Origin: CAYPNF01 sp964411985
Lineage (GTDB): Bacteria; Verrucomicrobiota; Verrucomicrobiia; Limisphaerales; J093
Assembly: GCA_964411985.1 (NCBI GenBank)
Contig: CAYPNF010000011.1
Location: forward strand, 1 to 64,000
Reading direction: 5' to 3'
DNA length: 64,000 bases
Under the pieces are notes generated by a model. That model saw only the letters and a program-made list of their open reading frames with translations, ran no database searches and was not told where the DNA came from. This document shows, one piece after another, positions 8,773 through 17,802 of this stretch; positions within the stretch are counted from its first letter, which is position 1; each line of letters begins with the position of its first letter. Both the position numbers and the translations under genes were made by a program.

Positions 8773-9303
8773 TCAGTCGTCTTTCACTGGCAATTGCGCT
8801 GGTGCCGGTGAATTGACAGTGATCGCCTTTTGCAGGATGGCCGTCGTGGATTTGCCTGCCACCCCGGTTTCCACCACGACTTTGCCTCCCGCAGCTTCCA
8901 CAAGGCGGCGTTCGTCCTGGTTGATGGTGTCGAGGTTGTAGTCGCCTCCTTTGACGTACACGTCTGGCTGAGCCACCGAGAGGAACTGAAGCGCGTCCAC
9001 TTCAGCAAAGACGCACACCGCTCCCACGCATTCCAGCGCCGCAAGCACCCTTGCCCGGTCCTGTTCCGGGTTCACGGGACGGGTGGGCCCTTTCAGCGCT
9101 CTGACCGATTGATCCCCATTCAACCCCACCAGAAGGACGTCGCCGTGGTTGCGGGCTGCTTCCAGATAGGTGACATGCCCCACGTGCAGAATGTCGAAAC
9201 AACCATTGGTGGCCACCAGCCGCAGACCCTTCTTACGAAGTTCGTTGCGCCAAACAGGCATCTGCTCGAGCGTCAGGATTTTCCGGTGAGTCATGTTCGC
9301 CAT
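8773..9303 (-). CDS. rfaE2: D-glycero-beta-D-manno-heptose 1-phosphate adenylyltransferase
   Basis: About 176 aa, the size of a stand-alone RfaE domain II (HldE C-terminal half). It transfers AMP from ATP to heptose-1-phosphate in ADP-heptose synthesis for LPS inner core. The nucleotidyltransferase signature TNGCFDILHVGH carries the HxGH motif near residue 44, followed by GLNGDQSVRALKGPTRPVN and, near the end, GVAGKSTTAIL. ATG at 9303 is preferred; a GTG at 9321 is also open. The last 12-13 residues (NSPAPAQLPVKDD) are encoded by the 39-bp palindromic repeat, so the original C-terminus has been replaced. The kinase partner is not in this window. Confidence 0.88.
   Translation of the reverse strand: MANMTHRKILTLEQMPVWRNELRKKGLRLVATNGCFDILHVGHVTYLEAARNHGDVLLVGLNGDQSVRALKGPTRPVNPEQDRARVLAALECVGAVCVFAEVDALQFLSVAQPDVYVKGGDYNLDTINQDERRLVEAAGGKVVVETGVAGKSTTAILQKAITVNSPAPAQLPVKDD
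8784..8822. repeat. 39-bp palindromic element, copy 3 (inverted)
   Basis: Relative to the copies at 3031 and 6971 it lies on the opposite strand. It keeps the 12-bp arms with a few changes (AATTGACAGTGA on one side). It lies inside the 3' end of the heptose adenylyltransferase gene and is translated there. Confidence 0.75.
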
Positions 9304-9455
9304 AGGGTGTTTCCGAGACACACTGAATCAGGCCTCAGTCGTGCAGACAGTGTAGTTCGGCTGACCCCAGGGTCCAAGACAATCTTGGGAGGGGGAAGGC
9401 AAGGAGCAAGGAACAGCTTCTCAGGATTGCATTTAGGGGTAATTCAGGAGTAGGT

Positions 9456-10568
9456 TTGGTTGATTCGGATGGAAAACTTATGACAACAAACTTGATCGGG
9501 AGAGCGGGAATCTTCACTGCCATGGTGGTTGGCCTTCTGCTGAACTCCGCCCAGGCAGCCACTCTCAAAGTGGGCGATCCAGCCCCGAAACTGCAGGTAG
9601 GCAAGTGGGTCCAAGGCGATCCCGTCAGCAGTTTTGAGTCGGATAAAGTGTACGTGGTCGAATTCTGGGCAACTTGGTGCGGTCCCTGTAAAACCTCGAT
9701 CCCGCACCTGAACGACCTCCACCTGAAGAACAAGGACAAAGGCCTGATCGTCATCGGCCAGGATTGTTGGGAGCAGGATGAGTCCCAAGTTCCTTCGTTC
9801 CTCAAGACCATGGGGGATAAGATGACCTACCGGGTGGCCCTCGACGACAAAACCGATAGCAAGAAGGGCAAAATGGCGGAAACTTGGATGGAGGCGGCCG
9901 GCCAGAACGGCATTCCCTGCTCATTTTTGGTGGACAAACAGGGGAGGATCGCTTGGATCGGGCATCCCATGGGACTCGAGCAGAAAACCATCGACGAAGT
10001 GTTGTCGGGCAGCTTCGACCTGAAGAAGGCTGCGGTGGAGTTTGAGGAGCGTCAGAAAGCGCAGGAGCAGAGGATGGCTCTTTCCCGGGCGCTCAGCGAC
10101 GCTATGCGCGCCAAAGACTGGGCCAAGGCGGAGTCGACGATTCGCGAGTTTGAGAAAACCATTCCCGAAGGGCAGCGGGCTGCCTTGGAAGCGGCCAGCC
10201 TTCAGATCCAACTGGGGAAAGGGGATATGCCTGCCGCCGCCAAAGTAGCGCTTAGTATGAGCGAGCGCTTTCCGACCAATTCGATGGCCTTGAACCAGAT
10301 CGCCTGGAATATGGCCATTACAGAGGGGCTGAAGGCCGAGGCGCTGGACGCCGCCGCTTCCATCGCCAGGAAAGCCTACGAAATCTCCCAGCAGAAAGAC
10401 CCCAACATCATTGATACTCTGGCGCGGCTCGTGTTCCTGCAGGGCAAGAAGGACGAGGCGGTCGAGTTGCAGCAGAAGGCGGTGGAGCTGGCCGATGAGA
10501 AGAGCAAGGACGCCATCCGCAAGACCCTCGAGAGCTACAAAGCGGGTACCCTTCCCAAAGCGGAATAA
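9456..10568 (+). CDS. TlpA-like periplasmic thioredoxin with C-terminal helical repeats
   Basis: 370 aa. The TTG at 9456 has AGGAG five bases upstream; the ATG at 9480 is an alternative that begins the signal peptide (MTTNLIGRAGIFTAMVVGLL). The thioredoxin/redoxin fold follows, with the redox motif WATWCGPCK (CxxC near residue 74) and the cis-Pro segment NGIPCSFLVDKQGRIAWIGH. The C-terminal half is alpha-helical, TPR-like (ALNQIAWNMAI, ARLVFLQGKKDEA). It probably reduces or reshuffles disulfides in the periplasm. TlpA-TPR fusions are known in Planctomycetes/Verrucomicrobia. It reads as a single-gene unit. Confidence 0.85.
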   Translation: MVDSDGKLMTTNLIGRAGIFTAMVVGLLLNSAQAATLKVGDPAPKLQVGKWVQGDPVSSFESDKVYVVEFWATWCGPCKTSIPHLNDLHLKNKDKGLIVIGQDCWEQDESQVPSFLKTMGDKMTYRVALDDKTDSKKGKMAETWMEAAGQNGIPCSFLVDKQGRIAWIGHPMGLEQKTIDEVLSGSFDLKKAAVEFEERQKAQEQRMALSRALSDAMRAKDWAKAESTIREFEKTIPEGQRAALEAASLQIQLGKGDMPAAAKVALSMSERFPTNSMALNQIAWNMAITEGLKAEALDAAASIARKAYEISQQKDPNIIDTLARLVFLQGKKDEAVELQQKAVELADEKSKDAIRKTLESYKAGTLPKAE

Positions 10569-10655
10569 GGCGGGGCAGGGGGTTCCTTTCCCTCTGAATC
10601 GTCCCCCCCCAGCTCAACTCTTGTGTTTTTTTTGGGAACACCTACATTGAAATGC

Positions 10656-11114
10656 ATGAAGAGTGATGTCGTGCCAGTGGAGATTCGCGGGATCTTGCCC
10701 GCGAATAGCGGGTGCGCGATTTTTGTCGGAAACGAGGACAAGGTGTTTGTGATCCAAGTGGAGCACAACATGGGAGCCGTGATCGGGATGTTTTTGCGTG
10801 ATACCCCCAAGGAACGTCCTTTGACCCACGACCTAGTGAACAGTGTCTTTCAAGGTTTTGGGATTTCGGTGGAACGTGTTGTTATTACTGAACTTAGGAA
10901 CTCCACCTATTATGCCAGGCTGATTCTCCAGCAGCAGAACGAGCTGGGAAGGAAGATCTTGGAAGTGGATGCGCGTCCGAGCGATTGCCTGGCCTTGTCC
11001 TGCGCTCAGAAGAAGCCGGTCTTCGTCACCCGGAAACTCTTCGATCAAGTGGAAGACATGTCTGAGGTGCTGGCTCGGATCAATGAGAATGGGGGGGAGA
11101 CTGATCAGGCCTGA
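10656..11114 (+). CDS. Bifunctional nuclease family (DUF151) protein
   Basis: 152 aa from ATG 10656 (MKSDVVPVEIRGILPANSG). It carries the DUF151 core: ILPANSGCAIFVGN, HNMGAVIGMFL, RPLTHDLVNSVFQGFG, and the family-typical ARPSDCLALSCAQKKPVFV. Members have been reported as bifunctional RNase/DNase enzymes in plants and archaeal/bacterial relatives. The role here is inferred only from the family. Frame extends upstream to 10623 but that segment crosses a poly-T run and is not counted. Confidence 0.85.
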   Translation: MKSDVVPVEIRGILPANSGCAIFVGNEDKVFVIQVEHNMGAVIGMFLRDTPKERPLTHDLVNSVFQGFGISVERVVITELRNSTYYARLILQQQNELGRKILEVDARPSDCLALSCAQKKPVFVTRKLFDQVEDMSEVLARINENGGETDQA

Positions 11115-11193
11115 GGTCGGCCTTTCTTGGCCTATTTTTGTTTGCGATTCCGCCTCTCCGCCAATGCTTTCCAGCCGATCTCTTAGGTGATTT

Positions 11194-12384
11194 TTGTCCA
11201 CTGTGCCCCCTGCTCCCACAACCAAGCCTGCTCGCGGCGCCACCTCCGAAAGCTCGTTGGTCCTGATCTGGGGCGAGGATGAATTCGCCGTCAAATCACG
11301 GGCCAAGCAGCTTTATGCTGGTTGGTGCCAGGAGGCTGGGGGCATGGACCACGAGCTCATCGATGGTGCAGTCTCCAACAGCGGCGAAGCGCTTAAGGCC
11401 GTCGCCAAACTCAGACAAGCCCTCCAAACGCTCCCCTTCTTTGGCGGCAGCAAAGTGATCTGGCTGCAGAATTGCAGTTTCCTGGGGGAGGAGCGAGTCG
11501 CTTCAGCTCAGGCCGTGACCGCAGTGTTGGCAGAACTGGCTGAAGAGTTGAAGGCCTTTCGCTGGGAAGGGGTGAAACTTCTGATTAGTAGCGGGAAGGT
11601 GGACAAACGGCGGGTCTTTTACAAAACCATCGAGAAAATCGGGTCCGTGGAGGGTTTTGCCGGGCTTTCGACGGAGGACAAAGACTGGGCGGACCAAGCT
11701 GAGCTGTTCGCCCGCAAGGAGTTGGCTGAGAGAAAGAAGACCATCGACGAAGAGGCGTGCAGCGAATTGGTGGTGAGGGTCGGGCCTAACCTCCGTTTGC
11801 TGGCATCCGAGATCGAGAAACTCTCCCTGTTCGTGGGTGCCCGCGTAGAGATCGTCTTGCAGGATGTCGATACTATCGTTACCCGTCAGAAGCATGCCCG
11901 GGCCTTTGCGTTGGGCGATGCGTTGGGGGATCGCGATCTTCCCCGGTTGCTTCGGACCTTGGACAACGAGCTTTGGGAAATGAGGACGGACAAAGACCGC
12001 AGCGTGATTGGGCTTTTATACGGCCTCATTACCAAGGTTCGGGTGCTGCTTTTCCTGAAGGAGCTGTTGTCCCAGGCCCTGCTCAAGCAAACCAATGACT
12101 TTTCCCGGTTCAAACAACAGCTGGACAAGATCCCGGCCGAGGTTTTGCCTGAAGACCGCAAATACAGCCCCCTGGGGCTGAACCCGTACGTGCTTTTCCG
12201 TGCGCTGCCACAGGCCACCAACTACCAGGCGGAGGAATTGGTGGAAGCGATGGGTCTGCTCCTTCGCTGCAATCAGCGGTTGGTATCCAGTGGTCTGGAC
12301 GACGCCACCTTGCTGCAGCAAACCCTGGTAAGCATCGTCAGCAGGGCCGGAAAACCAGCGCCGTCCCAACGAGGGATGAGATAG
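11194..12384 (+). CDS. holA: DNA polymerase III delta subunit
   Basis: 396 aa; TTG start at 11194 with AGGTGA just upstream. The clamp-loader delta architecture is visible: an N-terminal LIWGEDEFAVKSRAKQL (degenerate P-loop region), a middle segment with NLRLLASEIEKLSLFVG (the SEIEKL signature), and a C-terminal collar domain beginning near ARAFALGDALGDRDL. Delta opens the beta sliding clamp for loading onto primed DNA. The start codon is uncertain because a GTG lies three codons later. Confidence 0.85.
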   Translation: MSTVPPAPTTKPARGATSESSLVLIWGEDEFAVKSRAKQLYAGWCQEAGGMDHELIDGAVSNSGEALKAVAKLRQALQTLPFFGGSKVIWLQNCSFLGEERVASAQAVTAVLAELAEELKAFRWEGVKLLISSGKVDKRRVFYKTIEKIGSVEGFAGLSTEDKDWADQAELFARKELAERKKTIDEEACSELVVRVGPNLRLLASEIEKLSLFVGARVEIVLQDVDTIVTRQKHARAFALGDALGDRDLPRLLRTLDNELWEMRTDKDRSVIGLLYGLITKVRVLLFLKELLSQALLKQTNDFSRFKQQLDKIPAEVLPEDRKYSPLGLNPYVLFRALPQATNYQAEELVEAMGLLLRCNQRLVSSGLDDATLLQQTLVSIVSRAGKPAPSQRGMR

Positions 12385-12464
12385 GGCTTTTCGTTCCTGG
12401 TTTCACTACTTGACGTTATGGCCACAGCGAACGAAACTGGTTCCGGTTGTCCGAATCGAGCCCT

Positions 12465-12971
12465 ATGAATACGCAGCCTGCCAGCTTGAAAGTCTCCGTG
12501 GCTGGTTCGCGTGTCTTCATCTTGATCTCCGGCCGTGCCACGTTCCAGTGCAGCGTTGCGTTCAAAACGCTCGTTACCGAGATGTGGGACCGCGGTTCTC
12601 ATGAATTCATCATCGATTTGCGGGATTGTCCCACCATGGACAGCACTTTCCTGGGAGTTCTGTCGGGACTGTCCCAGAAGATGTCCGAAGGCAAACGCCT
12701 TGGGACGCTGAGCCTGGTGAAGCCGAACCAACGCATTCTCGAACTGTTGGATAACCTCGGTATCGGCTCTTTGTTTCCTTTGGTGGAACTGGTGGATAGC
12801 CCTCCGGAAGACCTCAAGCCTGTGGAGTCCGCACCCGCCAGCAAAAAGGAGTTTAATCAGACGATGCTGGACGCACACCGAACCCTCACCAAGATCTACG
12901 CTGGTAACATCCCTAAATTCAAGGATGTAATCCGGTACCTGGAAGAGGATCTGAAGCAGTTGGGGGGGTGA
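12465..12971 (+). CDS. STAS-domain anti-anti-sigma-like protein
   Basis: 168 aa from ATG 12465. Residues about 8-105 form a STAS domain (ILISGRATFQCSVAFKTLV, then FIIDLRDCPTMDSTFLGVLS). The serine in MDST is at the position phosphorylated in SpoIIAA/RsbV-type proteins. A C-terminal helical extension of about 60 residues (KEFNQTMLDAHRTLTKIYAG) is additional. Such proteins act in partner-switching control of sigma factors or other regulators. No anti-sigma kinase is adjacent, so the partner is unknown. Confidence 0.8.
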   Translation: MNTQPASLKVSVAGSRVFILISGRATFQCSVAFKTLVTEMWDRGSHEFIIDLRDCPTMDSTFLGVLSGLSQKMSEGKRLGTLSLVKPNQRILELLDNLGIGSLFPLVELVDSPPEDLKPVESAPASKKEFNQTMLDAHRTLTKIYAGNIPKFKDVIRYLEEDLKQLGG

Positions 12972-13018
12972 CAGGAGAGTCCGAGTCGCGCAGACAGGAG
13001 AAACGGAGTTGAGCAGAA

Positions 13019-13051
13019 CTGGCGCTCTTCAAAAGCGAAGCTGAGCGCCAG
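13019..13051 (+). terminator. Hairpin, possible terminator of the STAS gene
   Basis: A perfect 9-bp stem, CTGGCGCTC/GAGCGCCAG, closes a 15-base loop about 50 bases after the STAS stop codon. The following sequence AGGAGGGGGTTTCTA has only a weak T-run, so termination is plausible but not certain. Confidence 0.5.
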
Positions 13052-13157
13052 GAGGGGGTTTCTATTTCCACGCCTCAGGAATACCACTTGACGGAGGATT
13101 TGACATCAATTAGCCTTGCCCTTGACCTGATACGAATGCTGGTGAACCAGCGCGGCG

Positions 13158-13188
13158 AAGTCGGAGACCACCATCTACCGACTTTTTT
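13158..13188 (+). terminator. Terminator-like hairpin in the nusA leader
   Basis: AAGTCGG and CCGACTT pair across a 13-base loop, with a TTTTTT tail merging into the right arm, 24 bases before the nusA start. A second short hairpin (CCCCTGACGGGG) follows. Placed between any upstream promoter and nusA, this could be a read-through-controlled leader; NusA autoregulates its operon in E. coli. It may equally end the upstream transcript. Not tested. Confidence 0.5.
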
Positions 13189-13211
13189 ATTCCCCTGACG
13201 GGGAAGCAGAT

Positions 13212-14474
13212 ATGAACAACGAACTTATAGCTGTCTTGGAATTCTGGGAGCGGGAGAAGGGCATCAGTAAAGAAGTCCTTCTCGTAGCTGTTCAGGAAGC
13301 CTTGTTGTCTGCAGCCAAGAAGGCAGTGGGCCCCGCTCGCGAATTGCGCTGTACCATCGATTCCAAGTCAGGCGACATCCAGGCGTGGGCCAAGTTGGTT
13401 GTGTCGGAGAAGGTGATCTCAAGGCACGACCAGATCAGTGTGTCAGACGCTCGGCGCTTTAAACCGACGGCGCAGTTGGGTGAGGAAGTGGAAGTGGAAG
13501 TGACCCCCACCGGCTTTGGGCGTATTGCCTCTCAGTATGCGAAACAGGCGCTGATGCAGCACCTGCGGAAGGCTGAAAAGGCGCTCATCTTTGCTGAGTT
13601 TAAGGATCGGACCGGAGATATCGTGAGCGGTATTGTACGCCGTTTTGAGCGATCGGACGTTACCGTCGACCTTGGTCGTTACGAGGCGCTGCTGCCGAAT
13701 CGGGAACGCGTTCCCACAGAGGAATATCAAGTGGGCGAGCGGGTGCGTTGCTACGTCAAGGCTGTGGAGAATACCGCCCATGGACCCGAGATTATTCTGT
13801 CCCGGGCCGACCCCCAATTTGTGGCTAAGCTTTTCCAGCTTGAAGTCTCCGAAATCGCGGATGGCACCATCGAGATCAAGGCGATTGCCCGTGAACCCGG
13901 TTTCCGCACCAAGATGGCGGTGAACTCGCGCGACAACAAAGTGGATCCGGTGGGAGCCTGCGTGGGACTGCGTGGGCAAAGGGTGAAGAACATCGTTCGG
14001 GAGCTGAACAACGAGAAGGTGGATATCATTCGTTGGGACCCGAACATTAAGGTTTTCCTGGGCAATGCGCTGGCTCCCGCCAAGCTGAAAGCCTTTGAGG
14101 TGGATGAAAACACTCATCGCGTCAAAGTGCTGGTGAGCGAGGACCAGCTTTCTCTCGCGATCGGCAAGAGAGGTCAAAATGCGCGATTGACCTCCAAACT
14201 CACCGGGTGGCAGGTGGACATCGAACCTGAGCACACGGTGGTCATGGGATTTCAGGAAAAAGTGGCTGCGGCAGTCAAGGACGTTGCAGGCATCCAGGGA
14301 ATATCTGAAGTGCAGGCCAGCAAGTTGGTGCATCATGGATTCCACAGTCTTGCGGATATTTTGGGGGCTGAGGCTGCCGATCTGGCTGAGATCCCGGAGA
14401 TTGGTGATCAGGCTCAGGCAATCCTGGACGCAGTGCGCGCCGAAGTGCAGAGGCGCACGATTAGCATAGGGTGA
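13212..14474 (+). CDS. nusA: Transcription termination/antitermination factor NusA
   Basis: 420 aa, with the NusA order. The RNA-polymerase-binding N-domain covers residues 1-125 (MNNELIAVLEFWEREKGISK). The S1 domain follows (about 135-200, TGDIVSGIVRRFERSDVTVD). KH1/KH2 cover about 225-350 (VDPVGACVGLRGQRVKNIV; LSLAIGKRGQNARLT). A short C-terminal helix-hairpin-helix region follows (HGFHSLADILGAEAADLAEI). It binds RNA polymerase and nascent RNA to modulate pausing and termination. It heads the cluster nusA-infB-rbfA-nrnA-truB-ribF. RimP, which usually precedes nusA, is absent here. Confidence 0.95.
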   Translation: MNNELIAVLEFWEREKGISKEVLLVAVQEALLSAAKKAVGPARELRCTIDSKSGDIQAWAKLVVSEKVISRHDQISVSDARRFKPTAQLGEEVEVEVTPTGFGRIASQYAKQALMQHLRKAEKALIFAEFKDRTGDIVSGIVRRFERSDVTVDLGRYEALLPNRERVPTEEYQVGERVRCYVKAVENTAHGPEIILSRADPQFVAKLFQLEVSEIADGTIEIKAIAREPGFRTKMAVNSRDNKVDPVGACVGLRGQRVKNIVRELNNEKVDIIRWDPNIKVFLGNALAPAKLKAFEVDENTHRVKVLVSEDQLSLAIGKRGQNARLTSKLTGWQVDIEPEHTVVMGFQEKVAAAVKDVAGIQGISEVQASKLVHHGFHSLADILGAEAADLAEIPEIGDQAQAILDAVRAEVQRRTISIG

Positions 14475-14569
14475 GTCCTATGGGCTCGGTGCTTGCAGGA
14501 AGAAATGTCAAGGTCCTGGGAATAATGCCATGAGGACTTTGCGTTGGTTTTGGTCGGAATTAGATAACT

Positions 14570-17371
14570 ATGCCCGTTCGTATATACGATATTGCCAAGA
14601 AACTTGGTATCGAAAGCAAGGAGGTCCTTGTCAAGGCCAGGGAACTGGGCATTACAACTGCCAAGGTGCCCTCCAGCACGTTGGACAAAATCACTGCGGA
14701 ATACCTTGTTGAAAAGCTGGGTGGGGTCAAACCGCCGGAGCCACCACCCGCCCCACCTGCCCCGCCACCGGTTGTAGAACCTCCGCCAGCTGCGCCCGCT
14801 CCGGTCCCGGTTGTGCCTCCGACCGCCCACCCTGTTCCTTCCGTTCAGGCCCCCTCTCCGCAGCCTTCTCCCGCTGTCGAGGTGCATGCCGCTCCCACGG
14901 TCGAGAAAGTCAGCGCCACTGCCACGCCTGCGCCAGTGGAGGCGACGCCCGCCGAGCCCACGCCTGCTCCTGCCCCAGTCGTGCCCGAGACCAAGCCAGA
15001 GCCGGTCGTGGCCAAGTTAGCGGAACCACCTTCCATTCCTGAGGCACCCGTGCGAGCTGCAGAGTCGGCTCCGAGCGAGGCTCCCGAATTGGCCGAGCCG
15101 ACTGCCTCCGTGGCTGCGCCGGCCCCGGCGCCTGAGGTTCCCGTTTTGCCGCCGGTGGCGCCACAAGTCTCAACTCCTGCCCCGGCTGCAGGCGAGGCCG
15201 CAGCTCCTGTTGAATCACCGGCACCGACTCCTCCTGCCCCGGTCGTGCCGCCCAAACCGACTCCACCCCCCGCACCGAGAATTGGTGACAAAGTGGGTTT
15301 TGTTGTGCTTCCCACCCGGCCGAAGCCCCCCGAACGAGGGGTGCCTCCACAGAAACAACCGGTCCCAAGCAGACCTCAGGCCCAGACCGGTCGGCCTGGC
15401 GCTGGGCCCCAGCAACGCCCGGATCAATTCCCGCGGCGCGATTTTCGCGATACACGTGGTCCCCAGAGCGGTCCTGGAGGGAGGTTCGGCGGTCCTCAGT
15501 ATGGACAGCGCGGTGGAGGTCAGACCTCGCAGACAGGTCCTTCCCCGGCGGGTGCGCACGGGAAACCCGCGGCGCCCACAGGTGAAATCATCATCCTCAA
15601 GCCACCCATCATCGTCCGAGATCTCGCAGATCCCCTCAAGCGGAAGCCATTCCAGCTCATCGCTGACCTGATGGAACTTGGCGTCTTTGCCACCGTCAAC
15701 CAGGCAATCGAGCCGGAGGCTGCCCAGAAACTCTGCGCAAAGTACAATTTCCGTTTCGAGGTCGAAAAACGCGGCAGCAAAGGAACCGGGGTTCATGCTC
15801 CGGTGCGCAAGCTGGCACTGGACACGGATGACAAACCTGAGGACCTCAAGCTGCGCGCTCCGGTGGTGACCATCATGGGCCACGTCGATCACGGCAAGAC
15901 CACGCTCCTGGATGTAATCCGGAAGTCGGACGTAGCCGCAGGCGAAGCGGGTGGCATTACCCAGCACATTGGCGCCTATACCATTTCGATTCCGCATCCG
16001 GATCGGCCCAAGGATTTGCAGCAAATCACCTTCCTGGATACCCCAGGGCATGCCGCGTTCAGTTCCATGCGCGCGCGTGGAGCCCAGGTCACCGATGTTG
16101 TTGTCCTGGTGGTGGCGGCCAACGATGGTGTGATGCCTCAGACGCTCGAGGCCCTCAGCCACGCTCAAGCCGCCCAAGTTCCCATCATCGTGGCGGTGAA
16201 CAAATGTGATCATCCCGCCGCCAATCCCATGCGGGTGCGCCAACAGTTGCAGGACAAAGGCCTGGTGCCGGACGAATGGGGCGGCCAGACCATTTACGTG
16301 GATGTTTCTGCGCTGACCAAACAGGGCGTCGACAAACTCCTGGAGTTGCTCGTTCTTCAGTCCGAAATGATGGAGCTGAAGGCGAATCTGAACCGTCCCG
16401 CCAAAGGCAACGTCATCGAATCCGGACTGGAACCGGGTGGCCCGACCGCGACCTTGCTGGTCCGGAAGGGGACGCTTCGGGTCGGGGATATCGTGCTATG
16501 CGGCCACTACTACGGTAGGGTGCGAGCGCTCATCAACGAGGAAGGGAAGCGGCTCAAGGAAGCGGCTCCCTCCGTGGCGGTCAGGATGCTGGGCTTGAAC
16601 GGTGTGCCCGAAGCAGGCCTGGAATTCAGCGTCGTGGAGAACGAGAAGGCCGCGCGGGAAGTAGGCGATGAGCGCGCCGTGCTTGCCCGCGAGCTGGAGA
16701 AAGAGCGACGACCCAAGGTCACGCTCGAGACCATCATGACCAGCCTCGAGTCGGATAGCGTCAAAGTGCTCAAAGTGGTCGTGAAAGCGGACACACAGGG
16801 TTCGGTGGAAGCGATTGTCGATGCTCTGAAGAAGATCGAGTCCGACAAGGTCACCTTGGAAGTGATCCACGGCGCGGTAGGGAGCGTCACTGAATCTGAC
16901 GTTGTTTTGGCCTCGGCTTCCAAAGCGGTGGTGTTGGGATTCCATACTCGGATTGACAACGGGGTGAGCGATCGCGCCAAGCGCGAGGGCGTGCAGATCA
17001 AGCTGTATGCGATCATCTACGAGTTGATCGATCAGGTGAAGGAGGCGATGGCGGGTTTGCTCGATCCTTTACTGAAGGAAGTGGTCTTCGGCTCCGCGGA
17101 AGTGCGCAAGATCTTCGAGCTTTCCAAGGGTGGAAACGTGGCTGGATGCGTCATCTCCAGCGGCCGCTTGGTGAAAGGCAAGGCCCGGGTCATGCGCCGC
17201 AAGAACCTGGTTTTCGAGGGCATCATTCAGAGCCTGCGAAGGTTTCAGGACGAGGTCAACGAGGTTCGCGCCGGGATGGAGTGCGGCATTCGCCTGGACG
17301 GATTCGACGACTTCCAAGCCGGGGATCAGATCGAGTGTTACACTCTCGAGAAGGTGGCCCAGAAGCTGTGA
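14570..17371 (+). CDS. infB: Translation initiation factor IF-2
   Basis: 933 aa. An N-terminal IF2_N module (MPVRIYDIAKKLGIESKEVL) is followed by a very Pro/Ala-rich linker (about residues 55-260) and an RG/QG-rich stretch (about 260-330). A second IF2_N-like domain follows (FQLIADLMELGVFATVNQAI). The G domain has GHVDHGKTT near residue 436, DTPGHAAF, and NKCD. Domains II-IV contain the fMet-tRNA-binding C2 domain (GCVISSGRLVKGKARVMRR). IF-2 positions initiator tRNA on the 30S subunit and promotes 50S joining. Start ATG 14570 fits the family N-terminus. Confidence 0.96.
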   Translation: MPVRIYDIAKKLGIESKEVLVKARELGITTAKVPSSTLDKITAEYLVEKLGGVKPPEPPPAPPAPPPVVEPPPAAPAPVPVVPPTAHPVPSVQAPSPQPSPAVEVHAAPTVEKVSATATPAPVEATPAEPTPAPAPVVPETKPEPVVAKLAEPPSIPEAPVRAAESAPSEAPELAEPTASVAAPAPAPEVPVLPPVAPQVSTPAPAAGEAAAPVESPAPTPPAPVVPPKPTPPPAPRIGDKVGFVVLPTRPKPPERGVPPQKQPVPSRPQAQTGRPGAGPQQRPDQFPRRDFRDTRGPQSGPGGRFGGPQYGQRGGGQTSQTGPSPAGAHGKPAAPTGEIIILKPPIIVRDLADPLKRKPFQLIADLMELGVFATVNQAIEPEAAQKLCAKYNFRFEVEKRGSKGTGVHAPVRKLALDTDDKPEDLKLRAPVVTIMGHVDHGKTTLLDVIRKSDVAAGEAGGITQHIGAYTISIPHPDRPKDLQQITFLDTPGHAAFSSMRARGAQVTDVVVLVVAANDGVMPQTLEALSHAQAAQVPIIVAVNKCDHPAANPMRVRQQLQDKGLVPDEWGGQTIYVDVSALTKQGVDKLLELLVLQSEMMELKANLNRPAKGNVIESGLEPGGPTATLLVRKGTLRVGDIVLCGHYYGRVRALINEEGKRLKEAAPSVAVRMLGLNGVPEAGLEFSVVENEKAAREVGDERAVLARELEKERRPKVTLETIMTSLESDSVKVLKVVVKADTQGSVEAIVDALKKIESDKVTLEVIHGAVGSVTESDVVLASASKAVVLGFHTRIDNGVSDRAKREGVQIKLYAIIYELIDQVKEAMAGLLDPLLKEVVFGSAEVRKIFELSKGGNVAGCVISSGRLVKGKARVMRRKNLVFEGIIQSLRRFQDEVNEVRAGMECGIRLDGFDDFQAGDQIECYTLEKVAQKL

Positions 17372-17408
17372 GCGGGCTGCATTGCCCTAAACCCCTTTTT
17401 CTGGTGCC

Positions 17409-17768
17409 ATGAATCTGCGGCGACACGAGCGAGTGCGCGAGTTGTTGAAGCGCGAGTTGAGCGTCCTCCTCTTGCGTGAGTTTCCTCCTGCGGACCACGG
17501 GTTGCTCTCCGTGCACGAGGTGATGATCTCGGGTGACCTGCAGTTGGCCACCGTCCACGTCAGTGTGGTCGGGAACGCGGACCAGCAGAAGCGCACCCTG
17601 GCCGCCCTTCAGGCAGAACGGAAGCGCATCCAGGGCCTTGTCGGACAGGCCGTGGTGCTCAAGTACACTCCGGAACTCAAGTTCGTGACCGATGATTCCA
17701 TTGCCCGCGGCGACCGAGTGCTGCGGATCATGGAGCAGCTCGAAAAGGACACGCCTCCCCAGGCTTGA
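17409..17768 (+). CDS. rbfA: Ribosome-binding factor A
   Basis: 119 aa, typical size. It begins MNLRRHERVRELLKRELSVL and carries the single KH-like fold with VHEVMISGDLQLATVHVSVV and the C-terminal TPELKFVTDDSIARGDRV, matching the RbfA signature around the kinked helix. It binds the 30S platform and assists 16S 5'-end maturation, especially in the cold. It lies 37 bases after infB, in the conserved order. Confidence 0.93.
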   Translation: MNLRRHERVRELLKRELSVLLLREFPPADHGLLSVHEVMISGDLQLATVHVSVVGNADQQKRTLAALQAERKRIQGLVGQAVVLKYTPELKFVTDDSIARGDRVLRIMEQLEKDTPPQA

Positions 17769-17802
17769 GTTCTTTCTCTTTGCTCGTCGTATAAGCGGTG
17801 CC

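Noticed and set aside
15215..16243. Long antisense frames within infB
   Set aside because: Produced by the Pro/Ala-rich, GC-rich coding bias of the infB linker. No start signals.
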